64,000 bases of DNA from assembly GCF_001570905.1 (NCBI RefSeq), contig NZ_BCSO01000001.1:248001-312000 (forward strand), in the 5' to 3' direction. Below, in pieces: positions 1 to 8,999 of this stretch. The position numbers and the translations under genes are program-made. Numbering within the stretch: position 1 is the first letter of the stretch; each line of letters starts with the position of its first letter. Under the pieces are notes generated by a model. It was not told where the DNA came from and did no database searches. It was given only the letters and a program-made list of their open reading frames with translations. This DNA is from [Zimmermannella] alba NBRC 15616. Lineage in GTDB: Bacteria; Actinomycetota; Actinomycetes; Actinomycetales; Microbacteriaceae.

Positions 1-1831
1 GCTGGACGTCGTTCTCCGCGAGACGCATGGCTTCCTTCGTACGGGCGATGCACTGCTCAGCGTGCGGGCGAGCCTCCAGCGGGGCATCGTTCATGCGCTG
101 CTGGGCGAGACCGAGCTCGGACTCTGCCTGAGCAAGACGCGTGCGCGCCTCGGTGCCCACGGCACCGCGGTTCGCGTTGATGTAGGAGCTTGCGCCGTCA
201 AACTGCGAACGCGCCTGCATGAGGATGCCTTCGACGCGCGAACGGTCGCGCGCGATTTGTGCCTGTGCCTCACGCAGGGCACGCACTTGGACATCCAGTT
301 CGTCATCCGCGGCGCGAAGCGCATCGAGGACCCCGATGGGGTTCCGCTGCGCGTTCTGCGCCGAGCTGGCAGCAGCGATTTCCTTGCGGGCACGTGCGAT
401 GGCGTCGATCGCGGGCTGTGCCGGGTTCGACTGCTCGAGGAGCGTGATGTCGTTCTGCATGTCGGCGATCTCGGCCTGGATGAGCTGCGCGGCAGCATCC
501 AGTTCCGTCTCGGCACGCTCGACACGGCCGAGGAGGACGTCGATCTGCGAGATCGCTTCCTGCGCGTCGCGAGCAAACACGGCGGCTTCACCGGGGCGAC
601 CGGATGCATGGGCCGACTGCGCGTCGGTGACACGGTCGAGGGCGAACGCGAGGCGGTCACGCGACTGCTGCGGAGTATCCACGAGCGTCGAGAGCGACTC
701 GGGTGTGTGACGCTGCTTGAGTCGCTCGAGGAGCTGCTCGACCGAAGCGATGCGGGCCTGCACCGCCTGGGCAGCTTCAGTCACGGCCATGAGCGTCGAC
801 GGAACGTTCTTCGCCATGGCGCGAAGGTCGTCGAACTCCTTGCCAGCCTGGGCGAGCCGCTGCGATTCCCGTTCGGTGATCTCGAGGATCCGGGTATTCC
901 ACTCGAACTGCTGCTCGGGGGTGTCTGGGATGTGGTCGAGGAGGAGGCCCTGGAGCTTGAACGCCTCACCCGCCTGCTCACGTACCGAGACGAGCACCGT
1001 GCGGTACGGCGCAATGGCCTCCTCACCAAACTCGGCACTCGCGAAGGAGAGCTCCTGCTCGCCAGACTTCAGCGCGTCATCCAGACGCACGAGTGACTGA
1101 CCGGCGCGCGTGGCGAGATCGTGCATGCGCTGCTGGGACGCCGCAGCGAGTGCCTGCTGCTCCTTCGCGCGCGTGTGTGAACGACGCCACGTGGCGATAC
1201 CAAAAATGCTGAAGAGGAGAATGGCAAGGCCACCCAGCAGGAAGATTGACGGCATGGCCGAGGCCATCGAGGTGCTTGGCGCGCTGCTCGCACCGGAGCC
1301 GCTCGACGCCCCGGTGATGTCCTTCCCCTGCAGCCCGAGGCGGGCACCGTCAGCCACCGCGATGGCGGCACCGGCAATGTCGTTCGCCTCGAGCTTGGTG
1401 CGGGCCAGCGACTCAATGTCGCGGATCTGGCCCGAGCTGAGGCCCAATTCCTTGCTTGCGTTGATGCCGAAGTCGCCCGCGCGCATCCCCACGTAGAAGA
1501 TGGCGTCCTGCTTGTCGTACCCCGACTTCTCGGCAACCTGGCTTGCCCAGTCGAACCCGTTCGAGGCGCCGTCGAAACGGTTAACGACAATGACGTGGAG
1601 CCGGGCACCGGTCTCAGATTCGAGCACTTCGATGGCCTGCTCGACCTCTGCCTGACGGCCATCGAGCGCGCCAGCCTCATCCCAGACCGCGGTATCGACA
1701 GCCTTGGCGGTCGCTGCAACAGCTGGCGACGTCGGCAGAAGGAAGGTGCTCGCAAACGCGGCGCTCAACACGGCTACCGCGAGTGCGAGGACCACCCGGT
1801 AGGGGAGCGCGAGAGAGGAATAGCGCGACAT
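1..1831 (-). CDS. Secreted/membrane TPM-domain protein, C-terminus beyond the left edge
   Basis: The minus-strand frame is open from the ATG at 1829-1831 to the window edge, giving at least 610 codons; the C-terminus is missing. Residues about 10-38 look like a signal peptide (a run of A/V/L ending in PAVAATA). Residues about 45-165 match a TPM domain (also called TPM_phosphatase; the family includes photosystem II assembly and membrane-anchored proteins of uncertain activity). A hydrophobic segment at about 190-212 follows (IFLLGGLAILLFSIFGIA), then an Arg-rich stop-transfer. The rest is long, rich in Gln, Glu and Ala and probably coiled coil. Family membership is inferred from the fold pattern (DxAGAL...VxxRFDG...DAIFYVGMRAGDFGI). 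A TACCCT box 6 nt upstream suggests a leaderless message. The biochemical role is unknown. Confidence 0.75.
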   Translation of the reverse strand, partial: MSRYSSLALPYRVVLALAVAVLSAAFASTFLLPTSPAVAATAKAVDTAVWDEAGALDGRQAEVEQAIEVLESETGARLHVIVVNRFDGASNGFDWASQVAEKSGYDKQDAIFYVGMRAGDFGINASKELGLSSGQIRDIESLARTKLEANDIAGAAIAVADGARLGLQGKDITGASSGSGASSAPSTSMASAMPSIFLLGGLAILLFSIFGIATWRRSHTRAKEQQALAAASQQRMHDLATRAGQSLVRLDDALKSGEQELSFASAEFGEEAIAPYRTVLVSVREQAGEAFKLQGLLLDHIPDTPEQQFEWNTRILEITERESQRLAQAGKEFDDLRAMAKNVPSTLMAVTEAAQAVQARIASVEQLLERLKQRHTPESLSTLVDTPQQSRDRLAFALDRVTDAQSAHASGRPGEAAVFARDAQEAISQIDVLLGRVERAETELDAAAQLIQAEIADMQNDITLLEQSNPAQPAIDAIARARKEIAAASSAQNAQRNPIGVLDALRAADDELDVQVRALREAQAQIARDRSRVEGILMQARSQFDGASSYINANRGAVGTEARTRLAQAESELGLAQQRMNDAPLEARPHAEQCIARTKEAMRLAENDVQ

Positions 1832-1837
1832 AGCTGG

Positions 1838-1843
1838 AGGGTA
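1838..1843 (-). promoter_or_regulatory. -10 box of the TPM-domain gene
   Basis: TACCCT on the minus strand, separated by 6 nt from the ATG at 1831. No Shine-Dalgarno sequence lies between. The spacing fits a transcript that starts at or next to the start codon. No convincing -35 box is visible. Confidence 0.45.
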
Positions 1844-1981
1844 TCGACGACAGATGACACGCAGCCGAGTGTTCGCCCCGGGCTGCCGCAAGTTCGAACG
1901 CTACCGAAACGTCACGTCAATAACGGCTGAACAACGCCCGAGATGGGTCGAGAATCCGAGAGCTTCTCGTGATCCCGTGCC

Positions 1982-1987
1982 TACCAT
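1982..1987 (+). promoter_or_regulatory. Possible -10 box of the small DivIVA-motif gene
   Basis: TACCAT lies 39 nt before the start codon at 2027, and a Shine-Dalgarno AAGGAG is present at 2017-2022, so this gene would have a short leader, unlike several neighbours. Confidence 0.35.
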
Positions 1988-2026
1988 GGCCGCGCGTCCT
2001 GGCCCGCCCAAGCCATAAGGAGCCCC

Positions 2027-2311
2027 ATGCGAAGCGATGACGTTGTGCGCGAGCGTTTCCGCGCCACCAAGTTCGAAGTCGGCTACGACCAGCGCGAAGT
2101 CGACGTGTTCCTCGACGAGGTCAAGGCATCCCTTGAGCGACTCGAACAGGGCGCTTCCATCGACGAGACCCCGGTCGATGCGAAGGCTGTTGAAGACGTG
2201 CGATTCACCCAGACCCGCTACCGCGAAGGGTATTCGCCGAAGGAAGTTGACGAATTCCTCGACCGGCTGCAGCACGTGTTCATGGAGCACGAGCAACAGC
2301 ACGGGCAGTAA
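2027..2311 (+). CDS. Small protein with two DivIVA N-terminal-type motifs
   Basis: 94 residues, ATG at 2027 with AAGGAG at 2017-2022. The sequence contains two copies of the short motif that opens DivIVA/Wag31 proteins: FRATKFEVGYDQREVDVFLDEV-like at about residues 11-32 and FTQTRYREGYSPKEVDEFLDRL-like at about 60-81. In DivIVA this motif forms the membrane-binding crossed loop. The long coiled coil that normally follows is absent; the protein ends in a His/Gln-rich tail. Actinobacteria carry such short 'DivIVA domain-containing' proteins, with no settled function. Membrane-curvature or septum association is an inference only. A strong terminator follows directly. Confidence 0.8.
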   Translation: MRSDDVVRERFRATKFEVGYDQREVDVFLDEVKASLERLEQGASIDETPVDAKAVEDVRFTQTRYREGYSPKEVDEFLDRLQHVFMEHEQQHGQ

Positions 2312-2322
2312 TCAGACAAAGC

Positions 2323-2362
2323 ATCAGGGCCTCACCAACCTGCTGGTGAGGCCCTGATTTTT
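2323..2362 (+). terminator. Perfect 15-bp intrinsic terminator
   Basis: ATCAGGGCCTCACCA (2323-2337), a 6-nt loop, its exact reverse complement (2344-2358), then five T's (2358-2362). It closes the DivIVA-motif gene. The convergent tRNA ends at 2365, so the hairpin may also stop tRNA transcription on the other strand. Confidence 0.9.
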
Positions 2363-2364
2363 CG

Positions 2365-2437
2365 TGCCCCCGACAGGAGTCGAACCTGCGACCTACGGTA
2401 CCGGAAACCGGCGCTCTATCCACTGAGCTACGGAGGC
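2365..2437 (-). tRNA. tRNA-Arg, anticodon CCG
   Basis: 73 nt on the minus strand. The acceptor GCCTCCG pairs with CGGGGGC (one G-U pair), D stem GCTC/GAGC, anticodon loop TTCCGGT gives CCG, and the T arm carries GTTCGACTC. The discriminator base is A. CCA is not encoded. It reads arginine CGG codons. One end pair of the anticodon stem is mismatched, which does not disturb the cloverleaf. Confidence 0.93.
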
Positions 2438-2564
2438 GAACCAGCGTCCAGCGTACCAGGCGAGCGCCCGCGCGTTTCTGGGGGATGTGAGCTGAGTGCT
2501 TGTAGTGCGAAGTGCCTAGGAAAAACATGGGAGGATAGGCGGAATCCATCCATCCGCCCCTGCG

Positions 2565-2570
2565 TAGACT
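2565..2570 (+). promoter_or_regulatory. -10 box of argS
   Basis: TAGACT ends 9 nt before the argS ATG at 2580. There is no Shine-Dalgarno sequence in the gap, so the mRNA is probably leaderless or nearly so. Confidence 0.5.
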
Positions 2571-2579
2571 AGAGGGACT

Positions 2580-4244
2580 ATGAACGCGAACGATCTTCTC
2601 GAGCCCATTGCCACCGCTGTCCATCACGCTCTCGAGCGACGCGAGGCTGGCCGAGAGATCGAGGTGAGCGTCGACGACATCACGCTCGAGCGTCCGAAGA
2701 ACCGCGACCACGGCGACTGGTCGACGAACATTGCGATGCGCCTGGCCAAGCGTGCCGGCTCGAACCCGCGCGAGTTCGCCCAGGAAATCGCCGACGAGAT
2801 GGCCGAGCACCCGGCCGTCGCCAAGGCTGAGGTTGCTGGCCCCGGCTTCATCAACTTCACGCTCGATGCTGGCGCTGCTGGCCAGCTCGCGAAGACGATC
2901 GTCGAGCAGGGTGCCGAGTACGGTAAGTCGCACAGCCGCGACGGCATCAAGATCAACCTCGAGTTCGTCTCGGCGAACCCGACCGGCCCCATCCACATGG
3001 GTGGTGTCCGCTGGGCCGCCGTTGGTGACTCGCTTGCCCGCATCCTCGAGGCCACCGGCGCCGATGTGACGCGTGAGTACTACTTCAACGACCACGGTGC
3101 CCAGATCGACCGCTTCGCGCGCTCGCTCCAGGCTGCACACCTTTGCCAGCCGGCTCCGGAGGACGGCTACGGCGGGGCCTACATTGCTGAGATCGCCCGC
3201 GACGTCGTCGCAAAGTACGAGGGCGACATCGACGCACTCAGCCCCGAAGAGCAGCAGGAAACCTTCCGCAAGGTCGGTGTCGGCCTCATGTTCGACGAGA
3301 TCAAGCAGAAGCTCCACGACTTCGGCGTCGACTTCGACGTCTACTTCCACGAAGACTCGATCCACGAGTCGGGTGCAGTTGCTCGCTCGATCGACATCCT
3401 CCGCGAGCGTGGCTACGTCTACGAGAAGGACGGCGCAACCTGGCTCAAGACGACGCCCTTCGGCGACGACAAGGACCGCGTCATCATCCGCTCCGACGGC
3501 GAGCCCACCTACCTCTCGGGCGACATCGGCTACTACCTCAACAAGCGTGAGCGTGGCTTCGACCAGTGCCTCATCATGCTCGGTGCCGACCACCACGGGT
3601 ACATCGGCCGCATGATGGCCATGTGTGGCGCCTTCGGCGACAAGCCGTACTACAACCTCGAGCTCCTCATCGGCCAGATGGTGAACCTCGTCAAGGACGG
3701 CGAGCCCGTTCGTATGTCGAAGCGTGCCGGCAACATTGTCACGATGGACGACCTCGTCGACGCCGTTGGTGCGGACGCTGGCCGTTACGCGATCGTCCGC
3801 GCCTCGGCGAACACGACGCTCTCGATCGACCTCGACCTGCTCGCGAAGAACACGAATGAGAACCCGGTCTACTACGTGCAGTACGCACACGCTCGTACGT
3901 GCAACGTTGCCCGCAAGGCGCAGGAAGCCGGCGTCACGGGCGAGCAGTTCGACCCGTCGACGCTCACGCACGAGACCGAGTCGGCACTCCTCGGTGCCCT
4001 CCAGGAGTTCCCGGGCCTTGTCGAGTACGCCGCCGACCAGCGTGAGCCACACCGCATTGCCCGCTACCTCGAAGAGATCTCGGGCCTCTACCACCGCTGG
4101 TACGACAACTGCCGCATCGTCCCGCGCGACGGCGAAGAGGTTGAGGCTGTGCACCACTCCCGTCGCGTTCTCAACGACGCCGCCAGCCAGGTGCTCCGCA
4201 ACGGCCTCGGCCTCGTTGGCGTTGCCGCACCGGAACGGATGTAG
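2580..4244 (+). CDS. argS: Arginine--tRNA ligase
   Basis: 554 residues, the usual length for this class I synthetase, which charges tRNA-Arg with arginine using ATP. The N-terminal add-1 domain (about 1-110) leads into the signature [14 protein letters not shown] (about 125), where HMGG stands for the HIGH box, and the second signature is VRMSKRAGN (about 380), the usual variant form of KMSKS in this enzyme. The C-terminal helical anticodon-binding domain with the tyrosine-rich [14 protein letters not shown] stretch lies at about 490-520. The ATG at 2580 follows a TAGACT box by 9 nt. The gene sits next to a tRNA-Arg on the opposite strand. A DUF2993 gene follows at once. Confidence 0.97.
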   Translation: MNANDLLEPIATAVHHALERREAGREIEVSVDDITLERPKNRDHGDWSTNIAMRLAKRAGSNPREFAQEIADEMAEHPAVAKAEVAGPGFINFTLDAGAAGQLAKTIVEQGAEYGKSHSRDGIKINLEFVSANPTGPIHMGGVRWAAVGDSLARILEATGADVTREYYFNDHGAQIDRFARSLQAAHLCQPAPEDGYGGAYIAEIARDVVAKYEGDIDALSPEEQQETFRKVGVGLMFDEIKQKLHDFGVDFDVYFHEDSIHESGAVARSIDILRERGYVYEKDGATWLKTTPFGDDKDRVIIRSDGEPTYLSGDIGYYLNKRERGFDQCLIMLGADHHGYIGRMMAMCGAFGDKPYYNLELLIGQMVNLVKDGEPVRMSKRAGNIVTMDDLVDAVGADAGRYAIVRASANTTLSIDLDLLAKNTNENPVYYVQYAHARTCNVARKAQEAGVTGEQFDPSTLTHETESALLGALQEFPGLVEYAADQREPHRIARYLEEISGLYHRWYDNCRIVPRDGEEVEAVHHSRRVLNDAASQVLRNGLGLVGVAAPERM

Positions 4245-4345
4245 CGATCCGATTCACGACCGCCTCGGCCGCCACCGCCACGCCTGCCTCCAGGCATACG
4301 CGGGGCGGCCGTCGCCGTCTGTTCTGGGCGGTTCTGGCGCTCGTC

Positions 4346-5038
4346 GTGCTTGCGATCGGCCTTGTCGTCGCGGAGTTCTTGGGGCGGAGCATCGCCCAGT
4401 CCGAGCTTGAGGCTCGCATCGAACAGCAGCTCCCGGACGGCGTGAGCGGCCACGTTGACGCGACGATCGGCGGTGGACTCTTCCTGCCGCAGGCGATCTC
4501 GGGTCGATTCAGCGACATCCAGCTCCATTCGCGTGACCTCAAGGTTGGTGTTGTGCCGCTTGACGTGTCGACGCAGCTCAGTGGCGTCCAATTGGGCGCG
4601 ACACCGCAGGCCGAACATGTTCGCGGCACGATCACGCTGACGCCCGAGGCTGCGGCCCAGGCGATTGGGATCCCGGGTGTCGTTGACCAGCTCGAATTCC
4701 GAGACGGCCAGCTTGCCTTCGTGAGCGAACTCAATGTGCTCGGCATACCCGTCGGTGTGGATGTCATCGCGGGGCTTGGTATTTCCAACGGTCAGGTCAT
4801 GCTCGACGTGCAGCAGACGAAGGCACATGTCGGGGACCTCAGCGTCGATCCGAGCAGCATTTGGCCTGAGCTTGGCGATGGCGGACTGCCCGTGTGTGCC
4901 GAGGAATACCTGCCGTCTGACATCGAAGTGACTGGCCTTGAGGTGCGGACCTCGGGCGTTGTCGCAAGCTTTTCGAGTGACAATCTTCCGCTGGACGAAG
5001 CACACCTTTCAGCGCGGGGGAGCTGTCCCGCTGCATAG
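4346..5038 (+). CDS. DUF2993 (LmeA-like) membrane-anchored protein, start uncertain
   Basis: 230 residues from the first standard start codon (GTG at 4346). The body matches the DUF2993 pattern: repeated beta-rich modules, a GGGLFLPQAISGRF stretch and a final GLEVRTSGVVASFSSDNL. LmeA in mycobacteria binds phosphoinositides and helps mannan elongation in the periplasm. The GTG start gives a hydrophobic helix with no positive charges before it. The same frame stays open upstream and encodes an ideal cytoplasmic lead (RHTRGGRRRLFWAVLALVV), back to an ATC codon at 4247, just after the argS stop. A non-standard start or a base error is therefore possible. The function here is inferred from the family only. 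Confidence 0.75.
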   Translation: MLAIGLVVAEFLGRSIAQSELEARIEQQLPDGVSGHVDATIGGGLFLPQAISGRFSDIQLHSRDLKVGVVPLDVSTQLSGVQLGATPQAEHVRGTITLTPEAAAQAIGIPGVVDQLEFRDGQLAFVSELNVLGIPVGVDVIAGLGISNGQVMLDVQQTKAHVGDLSVDPSSIWPELGDGGLPVCAEEYLPSDIEVTGLEVRTSGVVASFSSDNLPLDEAHLSARGSCPAA

Positions 5039-5057
5039 CGGGATGGGGGAAGCCCCC
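5026..5057 (+). terminator. Tandem short hairpins at the end of the DUF2993 gene
   Basis: TCCCGCT-GCAT-AGCGGGA (5026-5043) overlaps the stop codon, followed by GGGGG-AAG-CCCCC (5045-5057). There is no T tract. They may separate this unit from lysA. Confidence 0.4.
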
Positions 5058-5092
5058 GCCTTCCCGCACAATGCTCTGTCGGAGGTGCCGGG

Positions 5093-5098
5093 TAGCCT
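5093..5098 (+). promoter_or_regulatory. -10 box of the lysA-hom-thrC-thrB operon
   Basis: TAGCCT, 6 nt before the GTG start of lysA at 5105. The spacing suggests leaderless translation of lysA. Confidence 0.5.
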
Positions 5099-5104
5099 GA
5101 GAAG

Positions 5105-6550
5105 GTGAGTGTTGCACCCGACCCTGCCGCCTCGATCGCTCCCGACTGGCTGCCTGAGCCGGGCGATCTCAATGCGCTGTGCGCGAAGCTCTGGCCCACG
5201 AATGCGCGGCGGAACAGCGGGGGAGAGATTGAACTTGGCGGCTTGTGGGCGAGCGAGCTTGCGAGCCAATTCGGCACGCCGCTCATGGTGATCGATGAGG
5301 ATGATGCTCGCAGCCGGATGCGGAGCACCCTCGAAGCCTTCACCGCCGCCTTTGCCGAGGCAGGCACGAGTGCCTCCATCTACTACGCGGGGAAGGCCTT
5401 TCTCACCGGCGCCGTCGTGCAGTGGGTCCGTGAAGAGGGACTCAATCTTGATGTTGCCTCGCTCGGTGAGCTCACGCTCGCGCTTCGTGCCGGGTTCCCA
5501 GCGGAGCGGATCGGCTTCCACGGCAACAACAAGTCAGTGGCAGAGCTCTCGTGCGCCATCCGTGAGGGTGTCGGCTCGATCGTCCTCGATTCACGGCATG
5601 AGCTCGAGCGCCTCACGACGCTCGCACGCGAGATGGGCGCACGCCCGCGCGTGCGCATTCGCGTGAATTCCGGTATCCACGCGTCCACGCACTCCTACCT
5701 TGCGACCGCGCACGAAGACCAGAAATTTGGCGTCACCATCGCCGACGCTGAGCGGATGGCGGTCCAGGTTGCGGAGGAGAACGTCCTCGAACTGCTCGGC
5801 TTCCACTCGCACATCGGCTCGCAAGTTTTCGAGACGAGCGGATTCCTCGCCGCAGCCGATCGCCTGCTCGACCTCCACGAGCGCACCTCGAAGGCCATCG
5901 GTCGCGGTCTCCCCGAGCTCAACCTCGGCGGCGGCTTCGGCATCGCCTACCTCGAGCACGAGACCCCGCTCGCCCCGGCACACATGGCTACGGAGCTTGC
6001 GCGTGAACTCGCCACGCAGGCAGCAGAACGAGGCATCCCGCTGCCGCACGTCGCCTTTGAACCCGGACGCTCGCTCATCGGCCCCGCCGGCGTCACCCTC
6101 TACGAAGTGGGCACCATCAAAGCGGTGCACGTGGGTGACGGCGATGCCGTCCGCCACTACGTGTCGGTCGACGGCGGCATGAGCGACAACGCCCGCCCCG
6201 CGCTGTACGACGCCGACTACACCGTGCGTCTTGCCTCCCGTGCCAGCACCGCAGATGCGATGCTCGTGCGCGTTGCCGGGAAGCACTGCGAGTCCGGCGA
6301 CATCGTCGTCCACGACGGCTACCTGCCGAGCGACCTCGCGCTCGGCGACCTTGTGGCGGTGCCGGCAACCGGCGCCTACTGCCACTCGCTCTCGAGCAAC
6401 TACAACTACCTCACACGCCCCGCGATCGTCGCAGTTCGTCATGGAGCAGCTGAGCTGATGGTGCGTCGTGAGACGATCGAAGACCTCCTCATGCGCGACA
6501 TGACGTTCAGCGCAGCCCCGACCCCACATGAACAGGAGCCCACGGCATGA
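5105..6550 (+). CDS. lysA: Diaminopimelate decarboxylase
   Basis: 481 residues. A PLP-dependent fold-type III enzyme that makes L-lysine from meso-diaminopimelate, the last step of lysine synthesis. The PLP lysine is K97 in SIYYAGKAF. Other signatures are LGFHSHIGSQ (about 240), the glycine loop LNLGGGFGIAY (about 275), EPGRSL (about 325), and GKHCESGD with the dimer-site cysteine (about 395). The GTG start at 5105 is only 6 nt behind a TAGCCT box, and no better start lies downstream before conserved sequence. The stop overlaps the hom start by 4 nt (ATGA), so the two are translationally coupled. It leads a four-gene aspartate-family operon. Confidence 0.96.
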   Translation: MSVAPDPAASIAPDWLPEPGDLNALCAKLWPTNARRNSGGEIELGGLWASELASQFGTPLMVIDEDDARSRMRSTLEAFTAAFAEAGTSASIYYAGKAFLTGAVVQWVREEGLNLDVASLGELTLALRAGFPAERIGFHGNNKSVAELSCAIREGVGSIVLDSRHELERLTTLAREMGARPRVRIRVNSGIHASTHSYLATAHEDQKFGVTIADAERMAVQVAEENVLELLGFHSHIGSQVFETSGFLAAADRLLDLHERTSKAIGRGLPELNLGGGFGIAYLEHETPLAPAHMATELARELATQAAERGIPLPHVAFEPGRSLIGPAGVTLYEVGTIKAVHVGDGDAVRHYVSVDGGMSDNARPALYDADYTVRLASRASTADAMLVRVAGKHCESGDIVVHDGYLPSDLALGDLVAVPATGAYCHSLSSNYNYLTRPAIVAVRHGAAELMVRRETIEDLLMRDMTFSAAPTPHEQEPTA

Positions 6551-7881
6551 GTCAGCACGAACCCCTCAAGGTCGCCCTGCTCGGAGCAGGTTCGGTCGGA
6601 TCGCAGGTTGCGCGTCTCTTGCTCGAGGGACGCGACGAACTCGCGCATCGTGTGGGCGCGGAGCTTGAGCTCATCGGCATTGCGGTGCGGAATGTCGATG
6701 CCAAGCGTGATGTTGATCTGCCCAGCGAGCTCTTCACGACCGACGCTGAGTCGCTCATTGCACGAGCCGACCTTGTCGTCGAACTCATTGGCGGTATCGA
6801 GCCCGCCCGCACGCGCATCCGCACGGCGCTTGAGCGGGGCGCGGATGTCGTGACCGCGAACAAGGCGCTCATCGCAACCCACGGCCCGGAGCTCTTCGCG
6901 ATCGCCCAGGAGCGCGGTGCTCAGCTCAATTACGAGGCTGCCGTCGCCGGTGCCATCCCGATCATCCGCCCGCTCCGCGACTCGCTCGCGGGCGACCAGG
7001 TCACGCGCATCCTCGGCATCGTGAACGGGACAACGAACTTCATCCTCGACCGCATGCATGAGCGCGGCGATTCGCCCGCCGAGGCGCTCCGGATCGCGAC
7101 CGAACTCGGCTACGCAGAGGCCGACCCGACCGCCGACATCGAGGGCTTTGACGCTCAGCAGAAGGCTGCGATCCTCGCATCCATCGCCTTCCATACGACG
7201 GTTCCCGTCGACTCGGTCTACCGCGAAGGCATCACGGCCGTCACGAGCGAGCAGATCAAGGCCGCGACGCGTGCGGGCTACGTCGTGAAGCTCCTCGCGA
7301 TTTGCGAGAAAGTCCAGAACGAGGCGGGGGAAGCGGCCGTGTCGGCGCGCGTGCACCCTGCACTCGTCCCGGCAGCCCACCCGCTTGCAGCCGTCCACGG
7401 TGGCAACAACGCCGTCTTCATCGAGTCGATGGCGGCTGGCGACCTCATGTTCTATGGTGCGGGCGCGGGCGGCGTCGAAACCGCATCCGCTGTTCTCGGC
7501 GACCTCGTCTCGGCGGCACGCCGTCAGGTTGCCGGTGGCCCGGGTCTTGCCGCATCTCGCCACGCAGAGTTGCCGGTCCTCCCGATTGGTGAGGTCCACA
7601 CGCGCTACCAGATCGCCCTCCAGGTGAAGGACGAGCCGGGTGTGCTCGCGAAGATCGCTGGCCTGTTCAGTGACCACGGCGTCTCGCTTGCCACACTCGA
7701 GCAGTCCATCCCTGAGCGTGACGCGAGTGCGTCGCACGAGCCCGCAGCAGCGCACGCTACGCTGGTGATTGGAACCCACCTGGCTGCAGAGCATGCGCTC
7801 GACGCAGTCGTGCAGGCCCTTTCGAGCGATGACTCTGTGCACGCCGTCACCGGCGTTCTTCGCGTCGAGAGCGCCGCTTAA
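6547..7881 (+). CDS. hom: Homoserine dehydrogenase
   Basis: 444 residues, typical for the monofunctional form with a regulatory tail. It reduces aspartate semialdehyde to homoserine with NAD(P)H, the branch point to threonine and methionine. The nucleotide loop ALLGAGSVGSQVA is at about 9-21. VTANKALI (about 100) and the family signature around GYAEADPTADIEGFDAQQKAAIL (about 190-210; D and K catalytic) follow. A C-terminal ACT domain begins at about 355 (IALQVKDEPGVLAKIAGLF), the usual seat of threonine feedback inhibition. The ATG overlaps the lysA stop by 4 nt. Confidence 0.97.
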   Translation: MSQHEPLKVALLGAGSVGSQVARLLLEGRDELAHRVGAELELIGIAVRNVDAKRDVDLPSELFTTDAESLIARADLVVELIGGIEPARTRIRTALERGADVVTANKALIATHGPELFAIAQERGAQLNYEAAVAGAIPIIRPLRDSLAGDQVTRILGIVNGTTNFILDRMHERGDSPAEALRIATELGYAEADPTADIEGFDAQQKAAILASIAFHTTVPVDSVYREGITAVTSEQIKAATRAGYVVKLLAICEKVQNEAGEAAVSARVHPALVPAAHPLAAVHGGNNAVFIESMAAGDLMFYGAGAGGVETASAVLGDLVSAARRQVAGGPGLAASRHAELPVLPIGEVHTRYQIALQVKDEPGVLAKIAGLFSDHGVSLATLEQSIPERDASASHEPAAAHATLVIGTHLAAEHALDAVVQALSSDDSVHAVTGVLRVESAA

Positions 7882-7907
7882 GCACTGAACGGAAGCAGAG
7901 GTAAGTC

Positions 7908-8999
7908 ATGGCCAAGCAGTGGCAGGGCGTCATTCGTGAGTACGCAGATCACCTCGACGTCACTGAGTCGACCCCGATCATCACCCTTGGTGAAGGTGGC
8001 ACACCTCTCATCCCGGCTCCGGCACTGAGCCGCCGCACCGGCGCAGATGTCTGGGTGAAGTACGAGGGCATCAACCCGACCGGTTCCTTCAAGGACCGCG
8101 GTATGACGATGGCTGTCTCGAAGGCGGTTGAGTATGGCGCCAAGGTCGTCGTGTGCGCCTCGACTGGTAACACCTCGGCGTCGGCTGCCGCGTACGCGAC
8201 CCACGCGGGCATTAGCTCGGCCGTGCTCGTGCCCGAGGGCAAGATCGCGATGGGCAAGCTCTCACAGGCCATCGCCCACGGTGCAAACCTCCTGCAGATC
8301 GAAGGCAACTTCGACGACTGCCTCGCGATCGCGCGCGAACTCGCCGACAACTACCCGGTGCACCTCGTGAACTCGGTGAACAACGACCGCATCGAGGGTC
8401 AGAAGACGGCACCCTTCGAGATCATCGACGTCCTCGGCGACGCCCCGGACTTCCACTTCATTCCGGTCGGCAACGCAGGTAACTACACCGCCTACACGCG
8501 CGGCTACCGCGAGTACGCGGCTGCCGGCCACGCCACGAGAATGCCGCGCATGTTCGGCTTCCAGGCTGCTGGCGCTGCCCCCATCGTCCGCGGCGAGGTC
8601 GTCACGGCTCCCGAGACGATCGCCTCCGCGATCCGCATCGGCAACCCAGCCTCGTGGGGCCACGCACTCGAAGCACGCGACGAAACGAACGGCTACTTCG
8701 GCATGATCGAAGACGCCAAGATCCTCGAGGCGCAGCGCGTCCTCTCCTCTGAGGTGGGCATTTTCGTCGAGCCTGCCTCGGCCATCTCGGTCGCCGGTCT
8801 CCTCGAGCGTTCGGACGCAGGTCAGATTCCGGCCGGCGCCAAGATCGTCCTCACCGTGACCGGCCACGGTCTCAAGGACCCGCAGTGGGCGCTCAAGGGT
8901 GCCGACGGCGAAGACCTCGCCCCGACGGTTGTCCGCGCCGACACGGGCGAAGTTGCCGCAGCGCTCGGCATCACCCCGAACGAGCAGCCGGCCGCATGA
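7908..8999 (+). CDS. thrC: Threonine synthase
   Basis: 363 residues. A PLP enzyme of fold type II that converts O-phosphohomoserine to threonine. The PLP lysine is K62 in NPTGSFKDRGMT. The phosphate-binding loop is at about 88 (ASTGNTSASAAAY), and GNAGNYTAY at about 190 belongs to the same cofactor pocket. It lies 26 nt after hom with a weak GAGGTAA ribosome site. Its stop overlaps the thrB start (ATGA). The short form lacks the plant-type SAM regulatory extension. Confidence 0.97.
   Translation: MAKQWQGVIREYADHLDVTESTPIITLGEGGTPLIPAPALSRRTGADVWVKYEGINPTGSFKDRGMTMAVSKAVEYGAKVVVCASTGNTSASAAAYATHAGISSAVLVPEGKIAMGKLSQAIAHGANLLQIEGNFDDCLAIARELADNYPVHLVNSVNNDRIEGQKTAPFEIIDVLGDAPDFHFIPVGNAGNYTAYTRGYREYAAAGHATRMPRMFGFQAAGAAPIVRGEVVTAPETIASAIRIGNPASWGHALEARDETNGYFGMIEDAKILEAQRVLSSEVGIFVEPASAISVAGLLERSDAGQIPAGAKIVLTVTGHGLKDPQWALKGADGEDLAPTVVRADTGEVAAALGITPNEQPAA

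Noticed and set aside
62-1096. 344-codon plus-strand open frame at the left edge
   Set aside because: It opposes the TPM-domain gene, whose minus-strand frame has a signal peptide, domain and membrane helix; the plus frame has typical shadow composition.
2280-4157. 625-codon minus-strand open frame across argS
   Set aside because: It is an antisense shadow of a well-conserved argS, is rich in Val/Arg/Leu/Glu as expected from high-GC codon bias, and has no family match or ribosome site.
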